Source: Blastococcus sp. DSM 46786 (GTDB lineage Bacteria; Actinomycetota; Actinomycetes; Mycobacteriales; Geodermatophilaceae). Taken from it: a stretch of 64,000 nt of DNA. The notes under the pieces are model-generated. The model saw only the letters and a program-made list of their open reading frames with translations, did not search any database and was not told where the DNA came from. Each line of letters starts with the position of its first letter. The first letter of the stretch is position 1. The position numbers and the translations under genes were made by a program. This document shows positions 55,605-64,000 of this stretch, piece after piece. The stretch lies in contig NZ_FOAO01000014.1 in assembly GCF_900109665.1 (NCBI RefSeq), positions 62,001-126,000 of the forward strand. Direction: 5' to 3'.

Positions 55605-56219
55605 ATGGCCGCTCTCCCCACCGCAGAAGCCGCCCGTCCGAGTCGCGGCGGCCGCCCGCGCGACCCCAGCCGGGACGGCGTGATCCGCGCCGCGATCCTC
55701 CGGCTGCTCGCCGACGTGGGTTACGGCGCGCTGACCATGGACGCGGTCGCCGCGGAGGCCGGCGTCGGCAAGGCCACGATCTACCGCCGCTGGCGCACCA
55801 AGCAGGACCTGGTCGTCGACACCATCGCCGACCTCAACCGCGACGAGGTGCACAGCCCGGACACCGGCTCCCTCGAGGGGGACCTGCGGCAGATCATGCA
55901 CAGGTTCGTCGGCGTGGTGAACGGCCCGACCGGCGCGGCCACCCTGTCCCTGCTGTCGACCATGCCCCGGCATCCGGCCCTGGCCGAGGCGTTCCGGAAC
56001 GGCCCACTCACGGTGTGGAACCACACCTTCGAGCAGATGTGGGACAAGGCCGAGGCGCGCGGGGAGATCGGCCCGGCCTTTCGCCACTCGGTCGCCGCCG
56101 AGAGCATCAGCGCGCTGATCGTGCAGCGCTGGCTCCTCACCGGTCTCCCGGTCGACGAGGCCTACGCCGACGAGGTGCTGCAGACCGTCGTCATGCCCTT
56201 GGTGCGCAGCCAGGCCTGA
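55605..56219 (+). CDS. TetR-family regulator
   Basis: 204 residues from ATG 55605, leaderless (TAAGGT upstream). The helix-turn-helix is MDAVAAEAGVGKATIYRRW and the following TKQDLVVDTIADLNR. The C-terminal domain has TMPRHPALAEAFRNGPLTVW, close to the TetR_C_16 type used by many drug-pump repressors. Divergent from the EAL gene with 46 bases between them, so it may regulate both itself and that gene. Confidence 0.85.
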   Translation: MAALPTAEAARPSRGGRPRDPSRDGVIRAAILRLLADVGYGALTMDAVAAEAGVGKATIYRRWRTKQDLVVDTIADLNRDEVHSPDTGSLEGDLRQIMHRFVGVVNGPTGAATLSLLSTMPRHPALAEAFRNGPLTVWNHTFEQMWDKAEARGEIGPAFRHSVAAESISALIVQRWLLTGLPVDEAYADEVLQTVVMPLVRSQA

Positions 56220-56225
56220 GGCCGC

Positions 56226-56714
56226 TCACCAGCCGAGGGAGCCGGGCCCGCCCTTGACGGGCCCGGCGATCTCGTCGGTGATCCACCCGCCGTAGAAGCC
56301 GCCGGGCTGCGACCGCGCCTGCTCGCCGTCGACCAGCGCCCGGTCGACCCTGCCGGGGTAGAAGGCGATCGCCGAGCGCAGGCGCTCGTAGCCGGGGGCG
56401 GGGTCCTCGTAGGACCACCCGATCTCGGCGGTCCGCCGGCCGTCGACGACGGCGTCCCAGCAGGTCGCCGCGCCCTTCCACTCGCACACCGAGCGGCCCG
56501 GCGCCCGCTCCAGCAGATCGACGGCGACGTCCTCGCGCGGGACGTAGTACACCGGCGGGTGGCTGGTCTCGCAGACCCGCACCGCCCGCCGGGTGTCGGC
56601 GAGCACCCGCCCGGCCACCTCGACGACGACGTGGCGGTCGCTCACCCGCGCCGACGGCGGGCGCGGGTAGTCCCAGACCGACTCCTGGCCCGGGCCGACC
56701 GGGTCGCGACGCAC
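56226..56714 (-). CDS. DUF427 family protein
   Basis: 162 residues, GTG start. DUF427 beta-roll motifs: VEVAGRVLADTRRAVRVCET, PPVYYVPREDVAVDLL, CEWKGAATCWDAVV and AEIGWSYEDPAPGYERLR. The function is unknown in most members; some bind small ligands in a beta-barrel. It is 4 bases downstream of the DUF3618 gene. Confidence 0.87.
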   Translation of the reverse strand: MRRDPVGPGQESVWDYPRPPSARVSDRHVVVEVAGRVLADTRRAVRVCETSHPPVYYVPREDVAVDLLERAPGRSVCEWKGAATCWDAVVDGRRTAEIGWSYEDPAPGYERLRSAIAFYPGRVDRALVDGEQARSQPGGFYGGWITDEIAGPVKGGPGSLGW

Positions 56715-56718
56715 CGGA

Positions 56719-57009
56719 TCAGCGCGTGCGGTGGCCCTTGTCGACCACGACCATGCGGCGGCCGAGCACCTGGACCTCGTCCTTGCGGCGGTGCCGGACC
56801 TTCCGGACGACGACCAGGGTCACCAGCAGGCCGACGGCGCCGACCGTGGCCTGGCCCGCCGGGGTCCCCAGGAAGCGCTGGACGGCGTCCCGGCCCTGCG
56901 CCTTCAGGCGGGTCGGGCTGCTCCGGTAGGCGATCTGGTCCAGGGTGGCGGCCAGCGACTCGCGGGCCGCATCGATCTCGAGCTGGATCTGTCGTGGGTC
57001 GCGGGGCAC
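56719..57009 (-). CDS. DUF3618 family membrane protein
   Basis: 96 residues from GTG 57009. The family opening PRDPRQIQLEIDAARESLAATL, then a Tyr/Ser-rich turn and one membrane helix (GAVGLLVTLVVVRKV) near residue 58. The protein often joins actinobacterial envelope-stress clusters and lacks any known activity. Confidence 0.85.
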   Translation of the reverse strand: MPRDPRQIQLEIDAARESLAATLDQIAYRSSPTRLKAQGRDAVQRFLGTPAGQATVGAVGLLVTLVVVRKVRHRRKDEVQVLGRRMVVVDKGHRTR

Positions 57010-57097
57010 GGCGACAGCCTGCCAGACGTGCCGCAGGTCAGCGCGGCGACGGTCCTCCGCGGCCACCCGCCCGGGTGCTCCTAGACTCCGGGGCCAC

Positions 57098-57178
57098 GCG
57101 GGAGTGGTGTAACGGCAGCCACGCCAGACTTAGGATCTGGTGCCTTCGGGCGTGGGGGTTCGACTCCCCCCTCCCGCA
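57098..57178 (+). tRNA. tRNA-Leu (anticodon TAG)
   Basis: 81-base class II cloverleaf. Acceptor arm GCGGGAG/CTCCCGC with discriminator A, anticodon stem CCAGA/TCTGG with loop CTTAGGA, a variable arm TGCCTTCGGGCGT and T arm GGGGGTTCGACTCCCCC. No CCA is encoded. It decodes CTA. Confidence 0.93.
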
Positions 57179-57262
57179 CTCGCCCGAGCCGGGACCGTGC
57201 GGCGTCCCCCGACCGGGTGACGGGGAGCGCGGCGCCCGGGCGCGACCCCGCAGGCTTCCCCG

Positions 57263-57781
57263 GTGAACGCGTGGTTGCTCCGAGCGCCCTGGTGGCAGGT
57301 CGGCATCGTGATGGGGGCGCTCCTCGCGCCGTTCTCCGTGCTCGTCTTCAGGCTGGCGGGCGACCGCAGCTGGACGGCGGCCGTGCTCATGGGCGTCGGC
57401 GTGATGGTCGTCTGCGCTCCCGTCCTCGGCTTCGTCACCGCGACCACCATCCGTGACTCGATGGCGGCCGTCGAGGAGGTACCCGAGCACCAGCGCGCCG
57501 CGGTGGAACGGGCGGCCCGCCGGGGCCCGGTGCCGGAGGACGACGCCCTGCGGGAGGCCGCGCTGCACCTCGTGGAGGACCGCCTGCTCACCATCTACGC
57601 GACGCGGACCCGCGCGCTCGCGCTCCCCGCCGTCCTGGCCCTGGTCACCGGCTTCCTCGCGGTCGCGCAGTCCCCCTGGTGGTGGGTCGGGGTCGCGGTG
57701 GCTGCGGCGCTGGCCGTGCTCGTCCTCGTCGCCCCCCGGCGGCTCGAGCGCAGGGCCGAACTGCTCCACGGGGCCGGCTGA
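57263..57781 (+). CDS. Membrane protein of unknown function
   Basis: 172 residues from GTG 57263. Four membrane helices: about 12-30 (VGIVMGALLAPFSVLVF), 38-58 (AVLMGVGVMVVCAPVLGFV), 120-138 and 142-158 (WWWVGVAVAAALAVLVLV). The middle cytosolic loop is charged (EEVPEHQRAAVERAAR). It lies after tRNA-Leu. No family is recognised. Confidence 0.6.
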   Translation: MNAWLLRAPWWQVGIVMGALLAPFSVLVFRLAGDRSWTAAVLMGVGVMVVCAPVLGFVTATTIRDSMAAVEEVPEHQRAAVERAARRGPVPEDDALREAALHLVEDRLLTIYATRTRALALPAVLALVTGFLAVAQSPWWWVGVAVAAALAVLVLVAPRRLERRAELLHGAG

Positions 57782-57790
57782 CCGCGGCGG

Positions 57791-58711
57791 TCAGCCCAGG
57801 ACGACGCGCAGCTCCAGCTCGGCCGACGGGGTGTCCGGGTCGTCGTCGTCCACGACGGCCAGCAGGTGCACCGTGTCGCCGTCGACCCCGCAGAGCGCCA
57901 GACCCTCCACCTTGTGCACGTGACCGTCCACCTCAGGGATGGGCGCGACCGCCTGCACGGTGTCGCCGTCCAGCAGCGCGATCGCGGTCGCGACCACGGG
58001 ACCGTCGTCCACGGCGTTCGGGGTGTCCTCGGCGGCCGCGCTCAGCAGCACCCGGCCGTCGGGCAGGGCGACCGCGTCGGTGATCGCGAGGCCCACGCCC
58101 TCGACCTTCCCCAGCTCGTACCGCCGGGGCCGGTCCACCCGGACGGCGGCGGGGTCCGCCCGGCCCAGGACGGCGGCGACGAGGTCCTGCAGCGGCACGT
58201 CGACGCTCGCCGAGCGGACGCCGGCCATCAGGTTCCCCCGGTTGAACCACCGCACCACGTCGCCGTGGCGGCTCGCCCCCTCCAGGTTCACGTGGTCCAT
58301 CGGCAGTTCCAGCAACTCGGCCACCCGCCGGTACACCGGGCCGAGCTGCGCCGAGCGCACCACCGGCCGCCCGTCCTCGAGCCGCACCAGCACCCCGCGC
58401 ATGCGCCGGGGCGAGGAGCCCGACCCCAGGAGGAGCACCGCCGGTTCCCCGTCCACCTCCGCCGGGCAGGCCACCTCCAGGTCGGGCTTGAGGTGCTTGG
58501 TGCCCTCGGCCTCCCGGAACGTGCGCAGCCCCTCGACGGGCGGGAGCACCTCGACCGCCACCACCTCGTCCGGCCGGCGCCAGGCGGCGACCGTCGAGTC
58601 GTCCTGCACGACCAGCCAGCCGTCCCCGAGCGGGGCCACGCCCGAGGCCGCGGTCACCGGGGTGCCGTCGGCGAACCACAGCGTCCGGGCGGCGTCCACG
58701 AAGACCTGCAT
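57791..58711 (-). CDS. Hypothetical beta-propeller-like protein
   Basis: 306 residues from ATG 58711 (another start at 58744). Repeated turns such as SGVAPLGDGWLVVQDDST, VLLLGSGSSPRRM and VEGLALCGVDGDTVHLLAVVDDDDPD suggest a beta-propeller similar to esterase-like or DUF6929-type proteins. No signal peptide, no known catalytic motif. It is convergent with the membrane protein. Confidence 0.55.
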   Translation of the reverse strand: MQVFVDAARTLWFADGTPVTAASGVAPLGDGWLVVQDDSTVAAWRRPDEVVAVEVLPPVEGLRTFREAEGTKHLKPDLEVACPAEVDGEPAVLLLGSGSSPRRMRGVLVRLEDGRPVVRSAQLGPVYRRVAELLELPMDHVNLEGASRHGDVVRWFNRGNLMAGVRSASVDVPLQDLVAAVLGRADPAAVRVDRPRRYELGKVEGVGLAITDAVALPDGRVLLSAAAEDTPNAVDDGPVVATAIALLDGDTVQAVAPIPEVDGHVHKVEGLALCGVDGDTVHLLAVVDDDDPDTPSAELELRVVLG

Positions 58712-58832
58712 CGCCCCGGGATGCCCCGCCCGGTGGAAGGTCACGCACCGGTCAGCCCCGGTCGGTCACCCGGCCGGGTGGCGCGGGGATCCCACCCCTG
58801 CGCCGCGGCGGATCGGCAGCCGATGGGTGGTC

Positions 58833-59063
58833 ATGACCTCCAGCGCCACCTCGACCGCGACCTGGCTCCCGGCCGCCCTGGTGCGCGCCGCCGTCGTCCA
58901 CCCCACCGCCGCCGTGCCCGCCCGCGGCCGGCACCGCGCCCGGGAGGCGGACGCCCCCGTCCCGGTCGGCGACGGCGAGCAGCCGGCGCGCCCCGGCCGG
59001 CACGTCGAGCCCGAGGAGCAGGACTCCCTGGCCTGGCTGGGCTTCTCGCTGCGCCGGGACTGA
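58833..59063 (+). CDS. Possible small hypothetical protein
   Basis: 76 residues from ATG 58833. The only protein-like part is the C-terminal EEQDSLAWLGFSLRRD. The rest is Ala/Arg/Pro-rich and could be noncoding; a 251-base frame on the other strand covers the same bases. Weak ribosome binding site. Confidence 0.3.
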   Translation: MTSSATSTATWLPAALVRAAVVHPTAAVPARGRHRAREADAPVPVGDGEQPARPGRHVEPEEQDSLAWLGFSLRRD

Positions 59064-59076
59064 CCGGACGAGGGGC

Positions 59077-59688
59077 TCACCGCGGCGTCAGCACCTCGGC
59101 CAGGACCGGCACCAGCGCCGCGAACGCCTGGCCCCGGTGGCTGCGGGCGTCCTTCTCCGCCGGTTCCAGCTCCGCGGAGGTCACCTCCAGACCGTCCGGG
59201 ACGAAGACCGGGTCGTAGCCGAAGCCGTTGGTGCCCCGCTTCTCGCGCATCACCTGCCCGCGCCACTCCCGCTCCAGCACCCGCTCGGTGCCGTCGGGGG
59301 TGACCAGCGCGGCGGCGCAGACGAACGCCGCACCCCGCCGCTCGTCGGGCACGTCGGCGAGCTGGCCGAGCAGCAGCGCGGTGTTGGCGTCGTCGTCGCC
59401 GTGCCGGCCCGACCAGCGCGCCGACAGCATCCCGGGCATGCCGTTGAGCGCGTCGACCACGAGCCCGGAGTCGTCGGCCACCGCGGGCAGGCCGGTGTAA
59501 CGCACCGCCTCGCGTGCCTTCAGCAGCGCATTGTCGGCGAAGGTCGCACCGGTCTCCGGCGCCTCGGGGTACTCCTCGACGTCGCGCAGGCCGACGACCT
59601 CGACACCGGGCACCGCGGACTCCAGGAGCCGCTGCAGCTCGGCGAGCTTGCCGGCGTTGCGGGTGGCCAGCAGCAGGCGGGTGCTCAT
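59077..59688 (-). CDS. rdgB: Non-canonical purine NTP pyrophosphatase (RdgB/HAM1)
   Basis: 203 residues. ATG 59688 overlaps the rph stop (ATGA). Family motifs: [11 protein letters not shown] at the start, [20 protein letters not shown], and [18 protein letters not shown]. It hydrolyses dITP and XTP to monophosphates and keeps deaminated purines out of DNA. Its pairing with rph is common in actinobacteria. Confidence 0.95.
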   Translation of the reverse strand: MSTRLLLATRNAGKLAELQRLLESAVPGVEVVGLRDVEEYPEAPETGATFADNALLKAREAVRYTGLPAVADDSGLVVDALNGMPGMLSARWSGRHGDDDANTALLLGQLADVPDERRGAAFVCAAALVTPDGTERVLEREWRGQVMREKRGTNGFGYDPVFVPDGLEVTSAELEPAEKDARSHRGQAFAALVPVLAEVLTPR

Positions 59689-60440
59689 CGGCCGACCGGC
59701 TCCCGCGACAGCGCCTCGGCCTGCAGGCGGGTGAGCTCGGCGCAGCCGGCGACCGCCAGGTCGAGCAGCGCGTCGAGGGTCGGCCGGTCGAAGACCGCGC
59801 CCTCCGCGGTGCCCTGCACCTCGACGAAACCGCCGTCCCCGGTGCAGACCACGTTCATGTCGGTGCCGGCGCGCACGTCTTCCTCGTAGGCGAGGTCCAG
59901 CCGCGGCTCGCCGTCGATGACGCCGACGCTGACCGCGGCGACCGACTGCGCCAGCGGCTCGTTCTTCGCCAGCTTCCCGCGCTCGCCGAGCCACGAGACG
60001 GCGTCGGCCAGCGCGACGTAGGCACCGGTGATGGCCGCGGTCCGGGTGCCGCCGTCGGCCTGGAGGACGTCGCAGTCGATGGCGATGCTGTTCTCCCCCA
60101 GCGCCCCCAGGTCGATCGAGGCGCGCAGCGAGCGGCCGATCAGCCGGCTGATCTCGTGCGTGCGGCCGCCGATCTTGCCCCGGACCGATTCGCGGTCGCT
60201 GCGGGTGTGCGTCGCGCGCGGCAGCATCGAGTACTCGGCGGTCACCCAGCCCAGGCCCGAGCCCTTGCGCCACCGCGGCACGCCCTCGGTGACGCTCGCC
60301 GCGCAGAGCACGCGGGTGCGGCCGAACTCGACGAGCACCGAGCCCTCGGCGTGGTCGAGCCAGTTGCGGGTGATGGTCACCGGGCGGAGCTGGTCGGCCC
60401 ATCGGCCGTCGGCACGGGGCGTGGATCGAGGCTGCGTCAC
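59685..60440 (-). CDS. rph: Ribonuclease PH
   Basis: 251 residues from GTG 60440. RADGR opening, [39 protein letters not shown] and the active-site [15 protein letters not shown]. Phosphorolytic 3'-to-5' trimming of tRNA precursors. It precedes rdgB with a 4-base overlap. Confidence 0.95.
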   Translation of the reverse strand: MTQPRSTPRADGRWADQLRPVTITRNWLDHAEGSVLVEFGRTRVLCAASVTEGVPRWRKGSGLGWVTAEYSMLPRATHTRSDRESVRGKIGGRTHEISRLIGRSLRASIDLGALGENSIAIDCDVLQADGGTRTAAITGAYVALADAVSWLGERGKLAKNEPLAQSVAAVSVGVIDGEPRLDLAYEEDVRAGTDMNVVCTGDGGFVEVQGTAEGAVFDRPTLDALLDLAVAGCAELTRLQAEALSREPVGR

Positions 60441-60526
60441 GGGTGCCGACAGTAGTGCGCGCCCGCCGCGGCACCACGTCCAGCGGGAGGGGACGGGCGA
60501 CCGGATCTCCGGCAGGATCACCGGTC

Positions 60527-60931
60527 ATGAGATCGGAGCTGCGTGCCGTCCGGACCGGCGGCGTCCCCGTCGTCGTCGACCTCACCGACGACTGCGCCGA
60601 GTTCGTGCAGCAGGAGGGCGACGGCCTGCTGCACGTCTTCGTCCCGCACGCCACCGCCGGGCTGGCGATCCTGGAGACCGGCTCGGGCAGCGACGACGAC
60701 CTCCTGGCCCAGCTCGAGGAGCTGCTGCCCCGCGACGACCGGTGGCGCCACCGGCACGGCAGCCCGGGGCACGGCCGGGACCACGTGCTGCCGGCGTTCG
60801 TCCCGCCGCACGCGAGCGTGCCGGTGCTGGAGGGCCGGTTGATGCTGGGCACGTGGCAGCGCATCTGCCTGGTGGACACCAACACCGACAACCACCAGCG
60901 GCAGGTGCGCTTCTCCTTCCTGCCCGGCTGA
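60527..60931 (+). CDS. YjbQ family (UPF0047) protein
   Basis: 134 residues from ATG 60527. Characteristic HATAGLAILE and HxxxxVPVLEGRLMLGTWQRI with the end NHQRQVRFSFLPG. Homologues have weak thiamin phosphate synthase activity; the real function is unclear. A 4-base spacing leaves it divergent from rph. Confidence 0.9.
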   Translation: MRSELRAVRTGGVPVVVDLTDDCAEFVQQEGDGLLHVFVPHATAGLAILETGSGSDDDLLAQLEELLPRDDRWRHRHGSPGHGRDHVLPAFVPPHASVPVLEGRLMLGTWQRICLVDTNTDNHQRQVRFSFLPG

Positions 60932-60976
60932 CGCCCGCGTGCGACTTCCTCCTCGGGGCACGGCAGGATGCGCGGC

Positions 60977-61465
60977 ATGACCGAGACCGACGCCGCCCCC
61001 GTCCGCCTGGCCCCCGGCGACCCGGCGCCGGACTTCACGCTGCCCGACGCCGACGGGACCCCGGTGTCGTTGTCGGCCTACCGCGGCCGGCGCGTGATCG
61101 TCTACTGCTACCCGGCCGCGCTGACCCCCGGCTGCACCACCCAGGCCGTCGACTTCACGGCGGCGGCCGGCGACCTCGCCGAGGCGGGGCTGGAGATCAT
61201 CGGCATCTCCCCCGACCCGGTCGAGAAGCTCGCCCGCTTCCGCGAGAAGGAGGACCTGCGCATCACGCTGGTCTCGGACCCCGGCAAGCAGGTGATGCAG
61301 GCCTACGGCGCGTACGGCCCGAAGAAGCTGTACGGCAAGGAGGTGGTCGGCGTGATCCGCTCGACGTTCGTCATCGACGCCGAGGGCCGGGTGGAGCGCG
61401 CCTCCTACAACGTCAAGGCCACCGGGCACGTGGCCAAGCTGCGCCGCGACCTCGGGCTCGACTGA
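60977..61465 (+). CDS. bcp: Peroxiredoxin, BCP/PrxQ type
   Basis: 162 residues from ATG 60977 (another ATG at 60968). Peroxidatic Cys in LTPGCTTQAVDF. In most BCP proteins a resolving Cys comes five residues later; here that place is Ala, and no second Cys lies nearby. So it is a one-Cys peroxiredoxin that needs an external thiol to recycle. It scavenges peroxides. Confidence 0.9.
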   Translation: MTETDAAPVRLAPGDPAPDFTLPDADGTPVSLSAYRGRRVIVYCYPAALTPGCTTQAVDFTAAAGDLAEAGLEIIGISPDPVEKLARFREKEDLRITLVSDPGKQVMQAYGAYGPKKLYGKEVVGVIRSTFVIDAEGRVERASYNVKATGHVAKLRRDLGLD

Positions 61466-61470
61466 CCCGG

Positions 61471-61953
61471 TCAGGCGCGCCACGTGCCCGGCCGGGGCTG
61501 GCACTCCGGCGGGCAGGGGTAGCCCGGGTCCCAGGGGAAGCCGCCGTCCCGGTGCGCCCAGGTGAGCTGGTAGGCGGGCACGGAGAACTCGTCCGGACGC
61601 TGGTAGAAGCGGTTGGCGGTGTACAGCACCTCTCCGGGATTGGGCAGCTCCTCCACCACCAGCGGCTCGGCCCTGCCGTGGGTGATCACCTCGCCGGGCA
61701 CCAGGTCCCGGCCGGCGAGCACCAGCCCGGCGACGTGGTTCAGCAGGCCGCACGCCGACTCGTGGCCGGTACCCACCACGACCAGTTCGGGGTGCCCGAC
61801 CCCGAACAGGCCCACGGTGTAGCCGAACGGCGGCTCGTCGGACTCCTCGCCGCGCATCACGTACTGCACGGCGACCCGGTGGGCACGGATCGTCTGCGCC
61901 AGCCGGCTGTCCTCCTGGTCGAGCCAGGCGAGCGTCTGCGGATCGGTCGTCAT
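61471..61953 (-). CDS. DUF4262 family protein
   Basis: 160 residues from ATG 61953. Begins with a short helix ([16 protein letters not shown]), then [17 protein letters not shown] as in the DUF4262 family, and a C-terminal Trp/Pro-rich segment ([18 protein letters not shown]). Function unknown. Convergent with bcp. Confidence 0.85.
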   Translation of the reverse strand: MTTDPQTLAWLDQEDSRLAQTIRAHRVAVQYVMRGEESDEPPFGYTVGLFGVGHPELVVVGTGHESACGLLNHVAGLVLAGRDLVPGEVITHGRAEPLVVEELPNPGEVLYTANRFYQRPDEFSVPAYQLTWAHRDGGFPWDPGYPCPPECQPRPGTWRA

Positions 61954-62104
61954 GCCGGACAGCCTGCGGCCGGCCACCGACAGCCGGTGCGCCCGCGCGG
62001 TGGTCTGTGGACGGGCACGCCCCCTGGGGACGACGCACCCCTCCGGCGATGAGTTCTCCCGGCTCGGGCGGTCCAACCGTCGTCGACCACCCAGGAGGAG
62101 CCCC

Positions 62105-62749
62105 GTGGACCAGCTGCTGAGAGTCCAGAACTTCACCGTCTCGAGGGACGGCTTCGGTGCCGGCGAGGGGCAGAGCCTGGAGCGGCCGTTCGGCCATGCC
62201 GACCCCATGGAGCTGATGGCCTGGGCCGTGGCGACCGCGAGCTTCCCGAACCGCACCGGACCCGGCGGCAGCCGCGGCCTCGACGACTACTTCACGCGCG
62301 ACTTCGCGCACGGCATCGGCGCCGAGATCATGGGCCGCAACAAGTTCGGCCCCCAGCGCGGTCCGTGGCAGGACCACGAGTGGGAGGGGTGGTGGGGCGC
62401 CGAGCCACCGTTCCACACCCCCGTGTTCGTCCTGACCCACCACCCGCGGCCGTCGTTCACGCTGTCGGACACCACGTTCCACTTCGTCGACGGCGACCCG
62501 ACCACGGTCCTCGGACTGGCACGGGAGGCGGCGCAGGGCCGCGACGTCAGGCTCGGCGGCGGGGCCACCACCGTCCGGCAGTTCCTGGACGCCGACCTCG
62601 TGGACACCCTGCACGTCGCGGTGGCACCGCTGGAGCTGGGTTCCGGGACGCGGCTCTGGAGCTCACCCGACGAGCTGCTCGACCGGTACCACCGCGACGT
62701 GGTACCCAGCCCGAGCGGGGTGGTCCACCACCTCTTCTGGCGCCGGTGA
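62105..62749 (+). CDS. Dihydrofolate reductase-like (RibD C-terminal) protein
   Basis: 214 residues from GTG 62105, with AGGAGGAG upstream. RibD-like fold: [50 protein letters not shown] and [10 protein letters not shown]. Members of this family reduce various small molecules with NADPH; this one has no known substrate. It is upstream of a TetR gene on the other strand. Confidence 0.88.
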   Translation: MDQLLRVQNFTVSRDGFGAGEGQSLERPFGHADPMELMAWAVATASFPNRTGPGGSRGLDDYFTRDFAHGIGAEIMGRNKFGPQRGPWQDHEWEGWWGAEPPFHTPVFVLTHHPRPSFTLSDTTFHFVDGDPTTVLGLAREAAQGRDVRLGGGATTVRQFLDADLVDTLHVAVAPLELGSGTRLWSSPDELLDRYHRDVVPSPSGVVHHLFWRR

Positions 62750-62770
62750 CCGGACCACGAGAGCCGGCCG

Positions 62771-63361
62771 TCAGCTCCCCTCGATGCCGAGGACGCTGGT
62801 GATCAGCGCGTCGAGCACCGTCGTCGCCGCCTTGAGGTCCGGCGCCCGGGCGGCCAGCACGTCGGAGTAGAGGAAGGATTCCCCCAGCCGCACCACCGCC
62901 AGCGCGAGCAACGGCACGGGGATCTGCGGCACGAGCCCGTGGTCGTCGACGTCGCGCTGGAACAGCTCGGTGTAGGCCTCGACCACCCGTGGCTGCACCC
63001 GGCCCTGCGGATCGGTGAGCACCCGGATCGCGGTCGCCGGTTCCTCGTCGAGCAGCCGGCGGACGGGGAGGGCGGTGCTGAGGGCGTAGCGGAAGTCCTC
63101 GCTCACGGCCAGCGAGCGCAGCCGGGTCGCCGGACCGTCCCCGGTCGGCCGGGCGTCGTGCTCGCGCTGGATGGCGGCCAGCGTGCGCCGCCCGAGGAAG
63201 GCCAGGGCGTCGCCGAGGATCGCGTCGCGGTTGCCGGCCCGGCGGAACAGCGTCGCGCGGGAGATGCCGAGCTCGGCCGCCAGGGTGCCGGTGTCCAGTC
63301 GGCGGCCGCTCATCAGCGTCCGCGCCGCGTGGCGCACGATCTCCTCGGGGGCGCCGGTCAC
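62771..63361 (-). CDS. TetR-family regulator (QsdR-like)
   Basis: 196 residues from GTG 63361. The helix-turn-helix is atypically short: LAAELGISRATLFRRAGNRDAI. The C-terminal domain has LGRRTLAAIQREHDA and FRYALSTALPVRRLLDEEP, close to QsdR-type repressors. It is convergent with the DHFR-like gene, 21 bases apart. Confidence 0.8.
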   Translation of the reverse strand: MTGAPEEIVRHAARTLMSGRRLDTGTLAAELGISRATLFRRAGNRDAILGDALAFLGRRTLAAIQREHDARPTGDGPATRLRSLAVSEDFRYALSTALPVRRLLDEEPATAIRVLTDPQGRVQPRVVEAYTELFQRDVDDHGLVPQIPVPLLALAVVRLGESFLYSDVLAARAPDLKAATTVLDALITSVLGIEGS

Positions 63362-63416
63362 GGGTGGCAGCGTAGGCCAGGAGGGTCGGGCCCCGACGCC
63401 GTCGGAACCCGCCCCG

Positions 63417-64000
63417 TCACCCTCCCTCGGAGGCCCGCCGGAGACGGGCCCGCCGCTTCCCCTCGTGCATGGCCTGCACCCGGGCCACCGGGATCGTGTG
63501 GCCCTCGGCGACGAGGTCGGCCGGGAGCTCCTGCGGCTCCGGCAGCAGGGCCGCCCAGTCGGGCAGCGGTGCCGAGGAGGTGACAGTGACGTCACCCGGC
63601 CGGACTGCGTCCAGGTCGGCCCAGTCCACGGGCGCGGACACCGGGAGCCCCGGCCGCACGCGCGGGCTGTAGGCGGCGACGACCGTGCCGGTGCCCGACC
63701 GGGTGGAGTCCACGAAGACACGCCCCTCGCGCTCCTCCTTGAGGAACGCCGTCGTCGCGACGGCGGGGTCCAGCTGCGACGTCCGCCGGGCGAGCGCCCG
63801 CGTGGCCGCGGCGACGTCCTCGACCGGCGAGCCGTGCACCGGGACGACGACGTGCAGCCCCGAGGAGCCACTGGTCTTCACCGCGCCGGCGAGCCCGACC
63901 TCCTCCAGCACCCGGCGGGCGAGCCGGGCGACGGCCACGACGGCGGGGAAGTCGGCGCCGTCGGGCGGGTCGAGGTCGAGCACCAGCCCGGTGGGCTCGC
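63417..64000 (-). CDS. LigD-type DNA polymerase/primase domain, C-terminal part
   Basis: The frame is open to the window edge, so the N-terminus is beyond 64000; 193 residues plus stop are visible. The catalytic metal motif VLDLDPP is near the beginning, followed by VKTSGSSGLHVVVPV, AFLKEEREGRVFVDSTRSGT and AAYSPRVRPGLPVSAPVDW. This is the AEP-family polymerase of bacterial NHEJ, as a stand-alone or fused LigD module. A Ku or ligase gene may lie outside the window. Confidence 0.9.
   Translation of the reverse strand, partial: EPTGLVLDLDPPDGADFPAVVAVARLARRVLEEVGLAGAVKTSGSSGLHVVVPVHGSPVEDVAAATRALARRTSQLDPAVATTAFLKEEREGRVFVDSTRSGTGTVVAAYSPRVRPGLPVSAPVDWADLDAVRPGDVTVTSSAPLPDWAALLPEPQELPADLVAEGHTIPVARVQAMHEGKRRARLRRASEGG

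Noticed and set aside
58752-59003. 83-codon minus-strand frame between 57791 and rdgB
   Set aside because: Gly/Arg-rich with no start signal, and antisense to the weak 58833 frame.

Overview
The window is very GC-rich DNA with strong G/C at third codon positions, frequent GTG starts, several probably leaderless genes (an actinobacterial TAnnnT -10 box 6-8 bases before the start codon) and typical high-GC actinobacterial families (DUF3618, DUF427, PucR regulators, a LigD polymerase domain, FadD15-like synthetase). I infer an aerobic soil- or rock-type actinobacterium, most likely Geodermatophilaceae or a close relative. This is inference from gene content, not a database match. I see no phage, insertion sequence, integrase, CRISPR array or rRNA; it looks like ordinary chromosome.

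Layout. 1-4.9 kb: end of a methyltransferase, a broken MerR fragment, an ECF42-type sigma factor with its DGPF/YCII partner, a sugar porter, and a secreted YcnI-type copper-binding protein. 5.1-12.3 kb: membrane transport, with a SulP-MerR pair, an AI-2E family exporter, a universal stress protein coupled to an AGCS amino-acid symporter, a TRIC-type protein and a TetR regulator. 12.3-18.9 kb: a beta-oxidation locus (acyl-CoA dehydrogenase, thiolase, FadB-type fusion) divergent from an acyl-CoA synthetase. One perfect-armed palindrome overlaps both -10 boxes. 18.9-24.1 kb: small proteins, a frameshifted ubiquitin-like MoaD/ThiS gene beside an Asp-box repeat protein, an L,D-transpeptidase, tRNA-Lys and an MFS exporter. 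24.1-29.6 kb: a complete branched-chain amino-acid-type ABC importer operon. 29.6-36.3 kb: an unusual ATP-grasp protein divergent from a flavin monooxygenase-like protein, an ABC exporter pair, an MFS and a DUF488 protein. 36.3-40.2 kb: proline catabolism (proline dehydrogenase, P5C dehydrogenase) divergent from a PucR regulator.

40.2-43.2 kb is the most distinctive part: a heme oxygenase overlapping a bacteriophytochrome whose output is a PP2C/SpoIIE phosphatase instead of a histidine kinase. The enzyme would make biliverdin for the red-light sensor encoded next to it, so the pair forms a self-contained photoreceptor-phosphatase module. 43.2-53.7 kb: SDR, polysaccharide deacetylase, isopentenyl diphosphate isomerase, alpha/beta hydrolase, MFS, epimerase, an AAA+ ATPase with an ED-type Walker B, a thioesterase-acyl-CoA dehydrogenase pair and an aldo/keto reductase. 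53.7-64 kb: histidine phosphatase, EAL protein, TetR, DUF427, DUF3618, tRNA-Leu, the rph-rdgB pair, YjbQ, a peroxiredoxin, DUF4262, a reductase, TetR, and the edge of a LigD-type polymerase domain.

Two copies of a 60-base hairpin element (19238 and 52747) lie in intergenic gaps 33 kb apart and look like a dispersed repeat family.
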